64,000 bases of DNA from NCBI RefSeq assembly GCF_036884655.1, contig NC_088357.1, positions 44,107,501-44,171,500 of the forward strand. The letters run 5' to 3'. Under the pieces are notes generated by a model. That model did not search any database. It worked only from the letters and a program-made list of their open reading frames with translations, and was not told the origin of the DNA. Positions within the stretch are counted from its first letter, which is position 1; every line of letters begins with the position of its first letter. Below are positions 48,485 to 64,000 of this stretch, one piece after another. Both the position numbers and the translations under genes were made by a program. The stretch comes from Musa acuminata AAA Group. Taxonomy: Eukaryota; Streptophyta; Magnoliopsida; Zingiberales; Musaceae.

Positions 48485-49441
48485 ATGGCAGCAAGCAACG
48501 AGATCGCCCTCGAGTTGGCCCCCATCATCCGCATCTACAAGGACGGCCGCATTGAGCGCTTAGACGCCGACGTGCAACTCCCTCCTTCCGTCGACACCGC
48601 CACCGGCGTCGTCTCCAAGGACGTCCCCATCGCCGCCGGCGTCACCGCCCGGCTCTACCTCCCAGCTGTCGACGCGCCATCGAAGCTCCCCGTCTTCGTG
48701 TACTACCACGGCGGAGGCTTCTGCATCGGCTCCGCCTCCTCCTCCATCTACCACGTCTTCCTCAACACCATCGTGTCCACAGCCAGCGTCATCGCCGTGT
48801 CCGTGGACTACAGGCTGGCACCGGAGCACCTCATCCCGGCGGCCTACGAGGACGCCTGGTGCGCGCTCCGGTGGGTGGCGTCCCACGCGGAGGGTGGCCC
48901 CGAGCCGTGGATGGCCAAGGATCGGACGGACTTCACGCGTCTCTTTCTGGCCGGGGACAGCGCCGGGGCGAACATCGCGCACAATGTGGCGATGCGCGTG
49001 GCCGCGGAGGGGCTCGGCGTTGGCGGTGCGAGGGTGGAAAGCATGGTGCTGCTGCACCCCTACTTCTGGGGGACGACGCGGCTGCCGTGCGAGGTGGGGC
49101 GCGTCGACCACCCGGTTATCCCGCCGCACACCGTGGACAGCATGTGGCAGCTGATAACCGGCGGGGCGGACAACGACGACCCGAGGTTAAACCCGTTGGC
49201 GGATGGGGCGCCGAGTCTGGCGGGGCTGGGTTGCAGGCGGGTGATGGTGGCGGTGGCGGAGAAGGACACGTTGAGGGACAGGGGGAGGGCGTACTTCGAG
49301 GCTCTGAGGAAGTGCGGGTGGGGAGGGGAAGCACAGCTGTGGGAGACGCAGGGAGAAGACCACGTCTTCTTCCTCTTCAAGCCAGAGTGCAATGAGGTGT
49401 CTCTCTTGGTGAAGAGATTGGTTAGCTTCCTGAAGGATTAA
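48485..49441 (+). CDS. Plant class I carboxylesterase (CXE3), intact
   Basis: 318 residues with the same sequence as CXE2 in every frame compared, hence HGGG 75-78, Ser159, Asp261 and His293 are all present. Promoter, TATA box and leader also match CXE2, so the two should be expressed alike unless flanking DNA differs. The downstream flanks do differ. From about 49599 the 3' flank is only about 90% similar to that of CXE2 for roughly 290 bp and then unrelated. This copy's flank has no copia insertion and probably represents the original CXE3 locus. The function is inferred at family level only. Confidence 0.95.
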   Translation: MAASNEIALELAPIIRIYKDGRIERLDADVQLPPSVDTATGVVSKDVPIAAGVTARLYLPAVDAPSKLPVFVYYHGGGFCIGSASSSIYHVFLNTIVSTASVIAVSVDYRLAPEHLIPAAYEDAWCALRWVASHAEGGPEPWMAKDRTDFTRLFLAGDSAGANIAHNVAMRVAAEGLGVGGARVESMVLLHPYFWGTTRLPCEVGRVDHPVIPPHTVDSMWQLITGGADNDDPRLNPLADGAPSLAGLGCRRVMVAVAEKDTLRDRGRAYFEALRKCGWGGEAQLWETQGEDHVFFLFKPECNEVSLLVKRLVSFLKD

Positions 49442-52258
<2,817 letters not shown>

Positions 52259-54234
52259 ATGGGCACCGAATCCAAAGGCAAAGCGCCACCTAAAGTGGTG
52301 AAACTTGATAAGGCGCTGAAATTGGTAAGAAGCCTTTGATCTCACCTTAGTTTTCGGTAGATTACTCTTCTCGTTGTTTTTCTGTGTCCAGATGCTTAAT
52401 TTCCCTGCAACTCTCTAACTAATTTGTAAATGTTAGTTTTTTGGTGGATAATCTACCATCATCTTCGATGAAATCTTTTGGAAATTGGAATGACTAATTG
52501 GAAGCATGCATCCAATTAAATGGCGGTGCCAAAAATCGGTCTCTGCTTCGGAATAAAAAATTCATTAGTAGTTGTGGCATGAGAAGCTATAGGACCTTTT
52601 GTTGGTGGGAACCTTCTAAGAAGGTCCTTCCATTTAGGTGCTCTTGAGCTTAAGTGAATAATGTTCCTGTAATCTTAAGCATTGCTTTGACTTAATTGAA
52701 ATATAGAGTTATCAGTCCTATGTCCCAAATACGTCAGTGAAGCTATTGTAAAAGTCTAGGACTGTTTGTATGGAAATCTTCGATCCTGTTAAATGTCTAA
52801 AGCCTCATATAATAATCATTATGACAATCTTGTAATATGAACTAATCAAGTTTATGGACCTATAGATCAGGGAAGGAAGAAGACAAGGAGGATTCTCTTC
52901 TTTAGGCAATTTCATAGAAAGAAGATGGTATTGGTCGTGCAAATTATACAGGCCATGGTACAGGTTTCAGTTTTGCAAACATCATTCAAACCTAAAGATG
53001 GGAATCACCTGCTGTGAAGAAGAAACATAGCACATGATCTGGTTGGCTGAAGCAATATGTATATAAAGAGTCATGAAAACGTATTTGACGGAATTTGGAA
53101 ATAAGACAGGTTTAGATAAGTAAATGTTTTCCAAATGAAAGTGGCATCGATGGCTATGTAAACAGAAGGATGAGGAATAGTAGGTGTCTCAGCAGTTATG
53201 CAATGAAAAATTGTTAGGAAAATCAATCCATATTGTGGTTATGATTTACAAAGTAGAGTTCTTAGAATTGTAGGCCAAATTAATGAAAGAAGGTAACTTC
53301 TACTTTGGTGAGGCATTCTCTTTTCAATTTGATATCCATAAATCTTGAAGTTAGCAGCAGGATAGTCTGGTAGTAGCTAGCAACCAAGAGGACACTTCAT
53401 TTCAGTGCATTATGGAAGAGCCATAGAGAATCCCTCTCAGGTAGGAAGCAAGTTTCAGCAATTAATATCTTTGACTTTGGGGCTTGAATGGGTGCAAATT
53501 AGTTTTCAGAAGCACCTGAAAAGGTACAGCCAATGATATTCCCATTCCATCACCATTCATGCTCGCTATAATTGAATCCCTTGCAACCATGAATCATGCA
53601 CTTGTATCCTCTTATTTGTGTGGTGGTATGGACTTGCATTTGAACCGTACAGCTCATATCATCTTTGGACTCAATAGGAATAGTTGTTGGATGAATTGTA
53701 AAACCAGTATGGCTTGGAAATTGTTATAAAACACAATATGCATTAGAAACCATAATGTTGCATTGAACAATTTCAATATCATGTTCTAATGAAAGCATGG
53801 TTTTCAGGCCGAAGCTTGGGTTAATAATATGAGCAGACCAGCGATTTATGAGCAGAGTGAAGTAGAATTTGAGGGTCGACCTTCGAGGTGTCCACTATGT
53901 TATATGTATACGAGAATATTTATTTTGGACAGGATATTCTTTGGGGCCTCAATATTTGGTTGATTAATGCTTGTGTAGGTTAGGTCTGGGAGCTAAAATC
54001 ACACCAAAAATGAAAGCGGCAGTTTCAAGTGATCCAGTTGAACGGAAATTGCTTGGGAAGTTGAACTCAAAGAAGAAACTGTCTTCGGAAAATGTAGAGA
54101 AAGCTAGCCCAGTTAAAGAGAATTCACCAAGCGACGATGATGAAAATGAACCAGAGAGCAGAACAAGTGCTTTTGTGAAGAAGAGACCAATGCCTCCAGC
54201 AACATCTTTGCAGTCTTCCAAGAAGAGAAAATGA
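52259..54234 (+). CDS. Small basic conserved plant protein of unknown function
   Basis: Three exons, 52259-52324, 53808-53887 and 53979-54234, join in phase (AAATTG|GTAAGA, TTTTCAG|GCC, TCGAG|GTGTCC, GTGTAG|GTTAGG) and give 133 residues. The conserved-looking core is AEAWVNNMSRPA, then EFEGRPSRLGLGAKITP (about 43-60). The rest is charged: a Lys-rich segment, an acidic SDDDENEPE stretch near 100, and a C-terminal SSKKRK that could act as a nuclear signal. The layout recalls the DUF3245-type family of small eukaryotic proteins; that name is from memory and uncertain. A nuclear or nucleolar location is inferred from the basic tail. Intron 1 is about 1.5 kb. Confidence 0.8.
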
Positions 54235-55857
54235 CATTCTGTAATCTTTGTCAGGTTTAAATTGTGTAGATGAGGTGGGTGCACTTGTTCTCAAATTATT
54301 TATCATTGTCCATGTTCTTACAAGGTTCCTTCACATTCTGAATGTTAGAACCTTTTCCCTTGATCAATCAAGTCCCATACCATCTACATTGTTTTACTTC
54401 ATTTCCTTGATTTATGATACTGATATGTCCACAGTATTTAGAAACTACTATGATCTTACAGGAGAGTTATATCTGTATTCAGTGTTTAAAATTGAGTGCT
54501 CAATCGACCATATGATGTGAAATCTTTGCAAGCATGAATTTGGCAGGGGGGCTTTTCTAAGTAGCCATAATTTGCATGTGATATTATGAAGTGATCTTAT
54601 TTCACTTCTGTGGGACTAGACATAAGATTGTTAGGAAGGATGTAAATTTTTTATGCAAATTAAATGTCGACAACTATGTCTAAAAGTATTTAATTTACTA
54701 TTAGATGGATGTTAAATGAAGGATTTAAATATTTGAAGGAATAAATATTATATTGTAATTTGAAGGGTAAATAATGATATTTGCAAAGTTCAAGGGCAAT
54801 TTTCTTTAAAGAGTCTCTCTATTTCCACATAAAAGCTGGGGTTGCTTGTAGCATTATTTCCATATAGGAATCACATATGGTCTAACAAAAACCATAGACC
54901 ATATTGACTACATGAAGACGCGAACAAATGAGGAAGATGTTATCCAAAATATTCTTAAGGAACCCTGAAATGTTCACATTTCTCTTAGTAAAATTAACTA
55001 ATTCAAGAGAATTGGATTTGATGCAAATGTTGGAGAGGCTTTCAAGGAATTATAAGCTTTTCCTTTTTTTTGACTTCTAATGACCCCGAGTAACTTAATT
55101 TATAAAGGGTTTTTATCTCCGTTCGATGAAGAGAAATTATATCACACTTATAACGAAAGTGGTCACTCACTCTTAAAGAAGAAGCGATTGAGGGTTTAGA
55201 AAGTTGGAGTTATGCGATAAGAAAAATAAAAAAAAATTATGGAAAAAAAGTAAAATTAAAAATTTTCCAGGAATTTACTTAAAAAGAAAATTATTTAAAA
55301 AATATTAATTTATTATTTTTAACATGGTGTAAGTTTGCATGTGAATGTAAAACCTCCAAAGACGCGGCAGACCAATGAAGACCACAACGTCGGAAGGTAG
55401 CGGGAAGCCATCGATGGCCCATAGAAACGGTGGCATTATTAGTCCACGGGCGCAGACCAAAGGGAACCACACGCAACGACCCTGGTAACCCACATGGGGT
55501 ATAGCGACGAACAAAAGATCGATTTTTTCTGAGCAGCGGTGGATTAGCACACCTGGATCAGATGTTTCCGTGACAGCAATTTTCTCGGGGAATAATTGTG
55601 CTGAGATTTGTTGCGTCTGAAAACTCTGTCCTATCTTCTCTTAATCCATCGTTCACTGGTTGTCTTTGATCCATGATTCTCCTGCTGCTTCTGGCTTGGA
55701 GTGATCGCTGATTTCGTTCCCTTCAGCTGCTATTTCCAATCCAATTTTTCTGTGTTCTGGAGTTCTTGTCTCTGTTTTAGGGTTTCTTTGGTCCTCTTGG
55801 ACTTCCGTCTCCTCTAGTTTTCTTGGTTCGTTCTTTCATTCCTGTAACGAACACCAG
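54235..55857. other. Intergenic region and RLCK promoter
   Basis: 54235-55300 is AT-rich 3' flank without recognised features. 55340-55560 is a GC-richer block with no coding sense. 55600-55857 is T/C-rich and ends in the ATG of the kinase, fitting a 5' leader. Confidence 0.45.
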
Positions 55858-58800
55858 ATGATGGCATGCTTTGGTTACTTGAGGAAGAAGAAGAAGAGCT
55901 CATCACCAACACCAGGTGAGGCAGCAGCATCTGTGCCCGCGTCGACCGGTAGTCTCAGCCCTTGCAAGTCTGCGGTATCTGCGTCGCCGCGAAGAGGCAT
56001 ACCGGACTTGTACCAGGAGAAAGCTCACAACTTGCGCGTTTTTGAGCTGGATGAGCTGAGTAGTGCCACTAATGAGTTCAACCGGATGCTCAAGATTGGG
56101 CAAGGTGGGTTTGGGAGCGTGTATAAGGGATTTATTAAACCTCCAGATGGAAAGGGGGAGAGGATGGCCGTGGCGATCAAGAAACTCAACCAGAAAGGAT
56201 TGCAGGTACTGTTGTTATCTGACTGCCAATTTTGACCTTGAAGCGATTTACCGTTGTACGAAGAAAAGAGAAGCAATCTAGACTTCCTTTGGCTATATAT
56301 AACTCGGGTTGTCAGATATATCGAGTATTGTATGATTATGATGATGATTAATAACAAGAAAGATTCGTGCTTCACTAGATAAGTTTTATATTTGTGAAGG
56401 TGGAGATACATCTAATTTCTCTTCTTTTGGAAGTTGTCTTGGCTGACTCATCCCAGGTTTTGGTCTAATAGATAGTGTGGATTGTAGCGATTGGAGATAC
56501 ATCTAAACGGTAGGGACAGCATCTACTAGATTTTTCGGCAGTGGCTGTCAAAATTATTGCTTTAGTTGCATCTACTAAGACACAGCTTGAGAGGTCCATG
56601 CCAAAACCTTTCTGGAAGGGCACATAACTGGCAATTCTTAAAACAATACATAGAATCGGTTGAGGAAATCCCAGGAACTTAAAGTTAATTTATGATAGAA
56701 AGGAGAAGAAAGTTCACCAATATGTATAATTAGCAGTTTTGGGTGGATATTACCATCTGATGATTTTCAAACAATGAAAATATTGTGATTGCATTATTTC
56801 TTTTAGTTGTCTGATATCATAATTGATGTGATCTGATTTGGTAAACTATAGATTACATATTTTCTTTTAAATAATTTGATTAGTTGAACAATTGTAAGTT
56901 TTTATTTTAAGTGACCGTGATACTGATATGCTAAACTCTATTTGCATGGAAAATGATGGATAATCTGTTGATTTGCTTAATATGAATTAATTCTTCATTG
57001 CGTATAGGGTTTTTAGTTTGTATCTGGTATCCTTGTCAGCATATTGTAAAAATACTTGCCTTGCCTACATCTATAGCCTATTATATATCTAATTCTGATA
57101 TTCTTAAACATGAGACATAGTCAGATTGGCTTGTCTTGATATATATGTACTTGTCTTTGAGAACAGGCAGATGCATTTTTTGTTTGATGAAAATTGCTTT
57201 ATACTTGACGTGCCAAATTAGTGCAGTCACGTCCTTTCAATTTCTCTGTTTCTTTGTATATCTGGTTTTACTGATATTCTTCCTTGAAATTTAGGGACAC
57301 AAGCAATGGTTGACAGAAGTTCAATTTCTTGGGGTTGTTGACCACCCAAATCTTGTAAAACTTATTGGATATTGTTCTGTAGATGATGAAAGAGGAATCC
57401 ACAGGCTATTGGCCTATGAGTTTATGCCTAACAAGACTTTGGAAGATCATTTGTTCAACAGGTCTTATCCTGTACTTTCATGGAAGCGAAGGCTGCAGAT
57501 ATCTTTGGGTGCAGCTGAAGGATTAGCTTATCTACATAAAGGGTTCGAAGAAGTTCAGGTTTCTTCAAAGTGCCTTTAAACTTCGAAATGCTTTCCTGTT
57601 CTAGGTTTTCTTCTGTACGCAGTTTCTCATGTCCTGCACTGTGGCTATGTAAATTTTGTCAACTCAGAACTACTACGATCATGCACATATATGATAAAAC
57701 CAAAGTTGATCTCATATTTCCAGCTACAGCTGCAGATGATCGACAAACATGATTATCATCAGAAATTGATTGTTTTAAGATGTAGGGAAACAATCTGCTT
57801 TAATAGATATGAGAAATATCCAATTGGAATTCACATCAGTTTGGCATTTCACTGATGGGCAACTAATATGCTAATTATAAAAATAAAACTTTGGTGATGC
57901 AATCCATTTATAAACATAAAAAGACCCTTGGAAAATGCATGACTCTGTTCTTTGATATTAAAGCTATCCAAATTTAGGATTATAACTTTCTCTAGAAAGG
58001 ATTGATAATGAAGGCAAAGTCCTATTGGCCTAATGTTCTTAATATATGATTTTGTTGTTAAATACCTTTCTCTTAGATATGTACTCCATGACTTTCTAAT
58101 GCAACTTGTGTAAATGTGATTTTGATTTTTCCTACTCATAGGTTTTGACTATCACGAAATTCGCAGGTAATCTATCGAGATTTCAAAGCTTCCAATATAT
58201 TGTTAGATAAGGAATTCAAACCAAAATTGTCAGACTTTGGCCTAGCACGGGAGGGACCCACAGCAGGACGCACTCATGTAACTACAGCGGTATGTTTCTG
58301 TGTGTTGTTACTGAACCAGTAGTCTTTATGATCTACTTACTTTAAGGTTCAAATTGATTGAAAATATATATACCCTGGCTTGGTACCTCATTCTTGTTAC
58401 AAAATATAAGATGTTAATTCTTAATTGAAAATGGAAACTGAAAAAGGTTTCTTAAGCTTTATTATGGTGCATTCATTCTTGGTCATCAGAGTGTCATCAC
58501 TGTCAAAACAAGGCCCCACTTCAGTCATCATATAGCTGACCAAGCTTCTGTTTTACCCGGCTGAGTAAAATGTCATGTATTCATTTTCAGTTTAGTTTCA
58601 AAATGTAAATGCCAGTCTTTAATCAACGGTTTTAAAGCTAATGCTGGCCATCTATTCATTATGATTCTTAGCCATCAGAGCATCATAACAAAACGAGAGT
58701 CTGCATTAGTCATCATAAAGCTGGCCAAGAATACATTTTGGCCAGCCAAGCCAAGGATGGAATTGCCTTGCACATGGGATCTCCTTCTCTGCCGCCTATA

Positions 58801-60482
58801 TGGTTGGGTGATTTCGGAAAGGCTTGTCATGTTACATCACCACTCCATACAAGGATGCATTATGTTGTCTTATTGCAGCTGATTTAAGAGATTGACTAGC
58901 TTTTGTCAAGGTTTTGTTAGTCAACAAGACCTGCTCCTACTCGGTATAGGATTGAGTCTTGACTGATCCAACATAAATTTACTCTTTTGGATTAGACCTG
59001 AATCTAATTCAGTTCGATGATGCCAAACAAGATGCTCAATCAGCCCAGGACTCAATTGAATATGCTGGGATTTTAGCTGGTTCTGTATATGAAGATTGCT
59101 GTTCCACTGTTCCATGAGGTAGTAAATACTAGCAACCCCTATGCCAAACTAATGCGACCACCATGATCACATCTCAATCACTGCTCAAATACAAGACAAG
59201 TAGTAATCTGGTTATTTTCTCCTTAATCCATGTATGAGCTATGGCCTGGGAGGGTCTGGCTAGGTGGTGGTGGTAAAGGATGGCAATATCTAACTTAAAG
59301 ACTACTTGGATGATGAATTCATCTTCGAGATGCCGCCCAAGTTTTGATTCAGACTTGGACGTGGCATTAATCATCACATAAGTTTCAAGAACATTTAGAG
59401 AATCTTTTGATATCGACCAATTTTGGTACATGTACTTAATAATATTCCTATATTTCTTTTTGATTGGCCATTCGTATTGATGATGAAACCAATTGCGGTC
59501 AATTTGCAGCAAATAGTTCTTTGATGCAATTAGCAGTATTTCGATAATCCTTTTTTGATACTTAATATTCTGGATATCTCATCTTCTGTGAATTTGGAGA
59601 CAATGTGATGAAAATCAAGCATACTCCATAAAAGTGTCTGTCTCTTCTTTTAATTGATCTATTAGTCTTGTGAACTTCATATGTATTACAAAGAGAACTT
59701 TATACATATAACAGATTAAGGTTTTAAATCTTAATCATATTGATTGGTACATACTGGTGTTTACTAATCTGACCGAGTATTAGTCTCAAAACATATAACT
59801 CGATGACTGTACAATACATTCATTCTTTTTTAATTATTTTATTCAATATTACTGGATAGTACAAAATTTTACACAACCTAGGAAACCGTTATCTACTGGT
59901 CTGGAAGGTTATTAAGGCTGGTACCAGATCAAGATTTAGATCCTTGTAACTGACAATTTCTAAAATTTGGTTACAAATTTTTATCCTCATTCTCGTATCC
60001 GTTTGCAATCTATTTTAGATTCTAATACCTTTCCAACTTTGAGCAGCTTAATCATAATAGTAATTTTTAGTAATCTCTTGTTGTTACTCATGTTATTTAC
60101 TGTGATTGATCAGGTTGTTGGAACTCATGGATATGCTGCTCCAGAGTACATTGAGACAGGGCATCTAACAATTAAGAGTGATGTGTGGAGCTTTGGGGTC
60201 GTAATGTATGAAATCCTCACTGGTAGGCGCTCGTTAGAGGTAAATCGTCCAAAGAGTGAACAGAGGCTGCTGGATTGGGTGAGACAATTTCCTCTGGATA
60301 CTAGGAAATTCAGCATGATTATCGATCCGAGACTGAGAAATGAGTATCCTTTGGAGGCTGCACGCGAAATAGCCAAGCTGGCCAACAGCTGCCTCACCAA
60401 GAATGCCAAAGCTCGCCCCTCAATGAGTGAAGTTGTAGAGACACTGAGAAGAGCCACACAGATAACAGCCAAAGGAAGTTGA
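55858..60482 (+). CDS. Receptor-like cytoplasmic kinase, RLCK-VII (PCRK/PBL19-like)
   Basis: Four exons, 55858-56205, 57295-57558, 58167-58289 and 60114-60482, all in phase 0, give 367 residues. The kinase domain runs about 75-350: glycine loop [11 protein letters not shown] (81-91), Lys108 (VAIK), catalytic Asp209 in [11 protein letters not shown] 227-229 and APE 254-256, so it is an active RD-type kinase by motif. No signal peptide or membrane segment. The N-terminus [13 protein letters not shown] has no Gly2 for myristoylation but has Cys4 plus a Lys cluster, a pattern also seen in PCRK1/PBL19 and fitting S-acylated membrane attachment (inference). Known: RLCK-VII kinases relay signals from pattern-recognition receptors in immunity. 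The start could be Met1 or Met2. Intron 3 (1.8 kb) holds dispersed repeats. Confidence 0.94.
59718..59945. mobile_element. MITE-like element in RLCK intron 3
   Basis: A 228-bp segment with imperfect inverted ends: AAGGTTTTAAATCTTAATC on the left and the reverse complement of AAGGATCTAAATCTTGATC on the right (16 of 19 match). Inside each end lies a TGGTAC word. The left end resembles AAGATTTCAAATCTTGGTC at 17069, so both probably belong to one family related to the GTACC repeats. No target duplication was recognised. Confidence 0.55.
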
Positions 60483-62169
60483 CACCTACTATAACTGTAG
60501 CTGATCCAGTATCATCAGATAGATGACACTTAACAAAACTGGGGGACAGCATACATATGTTTTCTGAGTGAATGTTTTTGACGATGTGGAGTATATACAA
60601 TTTCACGACAAGCTTTAGGCTGCTATCAGATTTGTGAGGTGCCTTCTTGGTGTAATGTGCATAACATTTTATCGTTGTTGTAGTTTGAAAACATCAGATT
60701 GTTTCACTGATAAGAAGCTTCATCAGACATCTGTTATTCTTCTTGGTTTGTTTTTAACTGTGATTTGAATCACCAACCTACATGGGAGATTTGTTATTGT
60801 TTCCAATTTCTTTCTTCTTTGATCTTGTTCTAAATCTAAAACTTGGAAACAAGACAGGAAAACAAAAAGATTCCTAATTCTTGTCCCCGAACATGCAGAA
60901 ATTGAGTAAGAAAGCCTAATTGTCCTTAGTTTTGATCACATTTACTTTACAGGTTGTGATGTGGTAATAATCAATGCTGTGATCTGTTCATGGCATATTA
61001 TGTTGATTATCATGTCCTATTTGTTTTCGCATTCCACAGAAGTAATTATGCTGCACTTGTTATCATAAAATGTATACACAAACATAGAAATTGCAAGTCT
61101 TCCCTAAATCTGGAGAATCTTCCCTAAATCTGCACATTTGTTACCTTCCCTCACAAATTGGACACGGAAAAAACCTAATTCCTTGCCTTCAACTAATCCT
61201 CCATAACCTGCAGAAAGGATTTCTTTATGAATTTAGCAATTACCAAAGAAAGCACTTCTTGCTCTTCACACCTATCAGTTCTCCCCTGGGTTCTTGACCA
61301 CCACCACCACAACAATTTTGGCTCCTTCCCTCTCTGTCTTGGTTGGTCTTCGTTGGATTCTCTTGGATTAGGTCTATGCCAGAAACCATATCACACATAA
61401 ACATGACAAGGGTGACATTATTATTATGCATGCAATCAAAGGAACGTGGATTTCATTTTAATATATAATAACTAATATAATATTTAATTCTCTTCGACTA
61501 AGTGTCAAAGAACCTCGTCGTTTTTGCATGAACGGAGGCCGTAGCCCCTCTGCATTGCTGCAATAACTCTCCATTATTCCTCTTTTAATCGGTCTCTCTA
61601 CCTGATTGAGTGATGGCGACTTCGATGCCGCGGATCTTTGCTGGCTTGACCGGGAAAGATGAACGGGATGACGTAAGTCAACAATCAGTTCGACGTGATA
61701 GTTACCTTTGATAAGACCAGTCGTAATATCTAACGTACCTAGGATCCTACCCTTTTGTTTGGGCACAAGAATCATACGGTGGAAAGGGAGCTGACGTCGG
61801 AGCAGTACGCTTCATCATGAAGGTAAACTTCTGGGTAGCTTTGTTTGGTGCACGTCTTGACACTTCGGCCTTTTGGAGCGTCATCATCATCGTGATCCGG
61901 TAGTCGGTGCGTTACGTCCCGTCGATCTGGTCAACGTGTATCGAGTGCGGTTCACCTATTCTCATCAGGCTTCTCGCGCCACATGGCGCGGTTGGGGTCG
62001 ACAGGACAAGTGGGACCCGTAAAAATGACGAGTAATCTTACGCCGTGCGATTGGGCAATTGCGAACGCTGCCATGTCTCACGCAGATGATCCCGTCCCGC
62101 AGTTTTATATCAAGGGGGCGCCGATCGCATCGAAAAGGAAGGGTTGGGGAATCAGGGAAGTGAGCGGAG
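60483..62169. other. Intergenic region and lipid-transfer gene promoter
   Basis: 60483-61440 is the RLCK 3' flank, AT-rich. 61460-61970 is GC-richer with no recognised product. A 16-bp palindrome with a 2-base centre, CGCGCCA-CA-TGGCGCG, lies at 61975-61990. A TATA-like TTTTATATCAA is at about 62103, some 65 bases before the ATG at 62170. Confidence 0.45.
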
Positions 62170-62852
62170 ATGGGCATCAGATTTGTGGCGGCGATGACGA
62201 TGATAGTGGTGGCGGCGGCGGCGACGGGATCGGCGGCGCAGTCGACGCCGGAGTGCGCGTCGAAGCTGGTGGGCTGTGCGCAATACTTGAACTCGACGAC
62301 TCCGCCGGATACGTGCTGCGGGCCGCTGAAGCAGGAGGCGAAGGACGACCTGCCCTGCCTCTGCGCCCTCTTCAACAACACCGCTGTCCTCAAGGCCTTC
62401 AATGTCAACATCACCCAGGCCCTACAGATGGCCAAGCGCTGCGGCGTCAACGCTGACCAGAGCGCCTGCGCCACTGTCACAGCCTCACCCAGCGGTACTG
62501 GTATGCCCGCCTCCCCCCCTCCTTTTCCAATTTTGCTTTATCAGAACCTGGGTGGATTACTATAATCCGCCGCCGCCGCCCCTGCCGGTCGCCCAATCTG
62601 ACCCTCGGGAGGGTTTCGGCTGGTGATGCTTCGGTACCCATCGATTGGTATATCGAATAGATGAAATGCTCGCGGAAAAGGGATTTTTTTACTAACATTT
62701 ACGGATTTTTCGTTATTTTTCAATGAAAAGATCATATTTTTATTTTTTTCCTTTTTTAAATATATCCTGTTATGAGATAGGCTAACTTTGTTTTGACTTA
62801 CTTTCTGTTTGATTTGCAGCTACACCTCCGTCGTCCTCTACGAACAACACTA
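62170..62852 (+). CDS. Non-specific lipid-transfer-like protein (LTPG/YLS3 type), partial
   Basis: Exon 1 62170-62500 and exon 2 62820-62852 (TACTG|GTATGC...TTTGCAG|CTACACC; donor ACTA|GTAAG) give the first 121 residues; the gene continues beyond the window. A signal peptide (1-23) ends before QSTPEC. The eight-cysteine motif is complete: Cys 29, 36, 49, 50, 63, 65, 91 and 100. N-glycosylation sequons are at N41, N69 and N80. The following TASPSG...TPPSSSTNNT is the start of the Ser/Pro/Thr-rich linker that in LTPG proteins leads to a GPI signal. Known: such proteins carry lipids at the cell surface and contribute to cuticle or suberin. The GPI part is not in view, so the subtype is inferred. 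Confidence 0.88.
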
Positions 62853-64000
62853 GTAAGACATCAATATTTATTTATTTATTGTTAATAAATTCAAACGATA
62901 TGAATTGTCAAAAATAATTTATTCATTTAGTATGGTTGGGTATACTTTGCTCCTAGAGAGTTCTGGTGTTCAAGCTAGACAATTTCTTGTTGACTTTGCA
63001 AACTGCAAAATAGTTTATTTTAGGCATCGGTTTGGGAAACTTGTCTACATATTTCATGATAATGACACGTAAAATAAAAATATATCTTGTAATGCTTAAA
63101 GTACTCTGGTTACCCATTTTTACTTTGCGAAAGAAATGTGTAACAATTATATGCTTAATTAGGCAGCCAACATTGCAGTTGTTTGGATAATATTCTGTGT
63201 AAAATATATGAATCTGAAGGATTATTTTTTGAAACAATTCAAATATAGTAGTAAGATTTGGGTTCAGGAAGATTTGTAGCAGCCTACCTCATTGCTTTTT
63301 TTGGCAGTGATCGAAAATAAGTAGCCCTTTTAGGACAATGTGTCATTGGATTGATGAATTAAAATTGTCGGTTTCTTTCCTCAAGTTATTTAGTCTCAGT
63401 TTGGGACAAACATGTGGAGTAAGTCACTGGGTAGAATGATTATCACAAGATATAACACAATTATTATTATTTTTATATCAGCTATTTGAAGAAAGTATGA
63501 AAAAGGTCATGTAAATGTTTTGAACTCAACAACAATTCACCTTGTTAGTGCCATCTCTGGTACCAACCAAACATTTGGCCACTCATTCTTTGTCAATTCC
63601 TTATATATTTCTGATCCTTTGGTTTCTTGCTACTTTATCATCACTTGTTTCTTAGTTCAGCATTATCAGCATCATCAGTTTGTAGTGGACTCTCTTCCAT
63701 TTTAATTGCAAGATGAACAAACCTGTGCACTCATCCTCCTTGTTATTAGTTGGCATTGATCCTCTGTCAAGTGTATCAATGCATGTAACCCGACATCTTT
63801 GCCATGGAGATTCTTGCCTTTTCAACTAGACAGTTCTATATAAGGATGTGATATATTTGACCCACAACTTTTCAATTATTTTAGCAATAAGTAGTCCCTT
63901 ATACTGAACATTCTGACCAATATTATGCTTTGTTTTGTACAAAGAGATTCTTTCTACCACCCTTTGTCAAACAGAATGTCAAAAACACTTGCCACGTTGA
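62853..64000. other. Intron 2 of the lipid-transfer gene (incomplete)
   Basis: AT-rich sequence after a good donor at 62853-62854. I looked for a Ser/Pro-rich exon or a hydrophobic GPI-signal exon and found none, so the intron appears to extend past the end of the window. Confidence 0.5.

Overview
The window is nuclear DNA of a flowering plant, most likely a monocot. Exons of several genes are strongly GC-rich while the surroundings are AT-rich. Introns are GT-AG, gene families are land-plant specific, and the intergenic DNA holds LTR-retrotransposon pieces, an Au-like SINE and dispersed repeats rich in GTACC. Repeat style and gene make-up fit the Zingiberales (banana/Ensete type), but that placement is inference.

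Eight intact or near-intact gene models were built by joining exons by hand and checking splice sites and phase. In order: a CLAVATA1/FON1-type LRR receptor kinase (880-4301, +); a short subgroup-4 R2R3-MYB repressor (8092-8754, -); a plant seipin with an N-terminal FFAT-like motif (12311-15195, +); a four-finger RanBP2-type zinc-finger protein spread over seven exons and about 10 kb (26775-36673, -); an HVA22/TB2-DP1 membrane protein (39900-42150, +); a carboxylesterase (CXE) cluster made of one truncated pseudogene and two apparently identical intact copies (43235-49441, +); a small basic protein of unknown function (52259-54234, +); and an RLCK-VII cytoplasmic kinase (55858-60482, +). The 5' part of a GPI-type lipid-transfer protein gene (62170 onward, +) runs off the window.

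The accessory DNA falls into three zones. From 15.2 to 19.3 kb lies a tandem array of about 180-bp units plus diverged GTACC repeats. From about 19.3 to 26.1 kb lies an old LTR element without recognisable coding capacity (LARD-like), into which a 1573-bp solo LTR with a perfect 5-bp target duplication has inserted. From 43.9 to 49.6 kb a 2557-bp block (copia fragment, promoter and CXE gene) is present twice with only six differences seen, all transitions and all in the copia part.

There is no operon-like logic; the genes are independent transcription units. The most informative events are structural. They are the CXE cluster, which reads as an unequal crossover followed by a deletion, and an intron of the zinc-finger gene in which a local duplication preserves the empty site of a MITE. 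No wholly new molecular system is evident.
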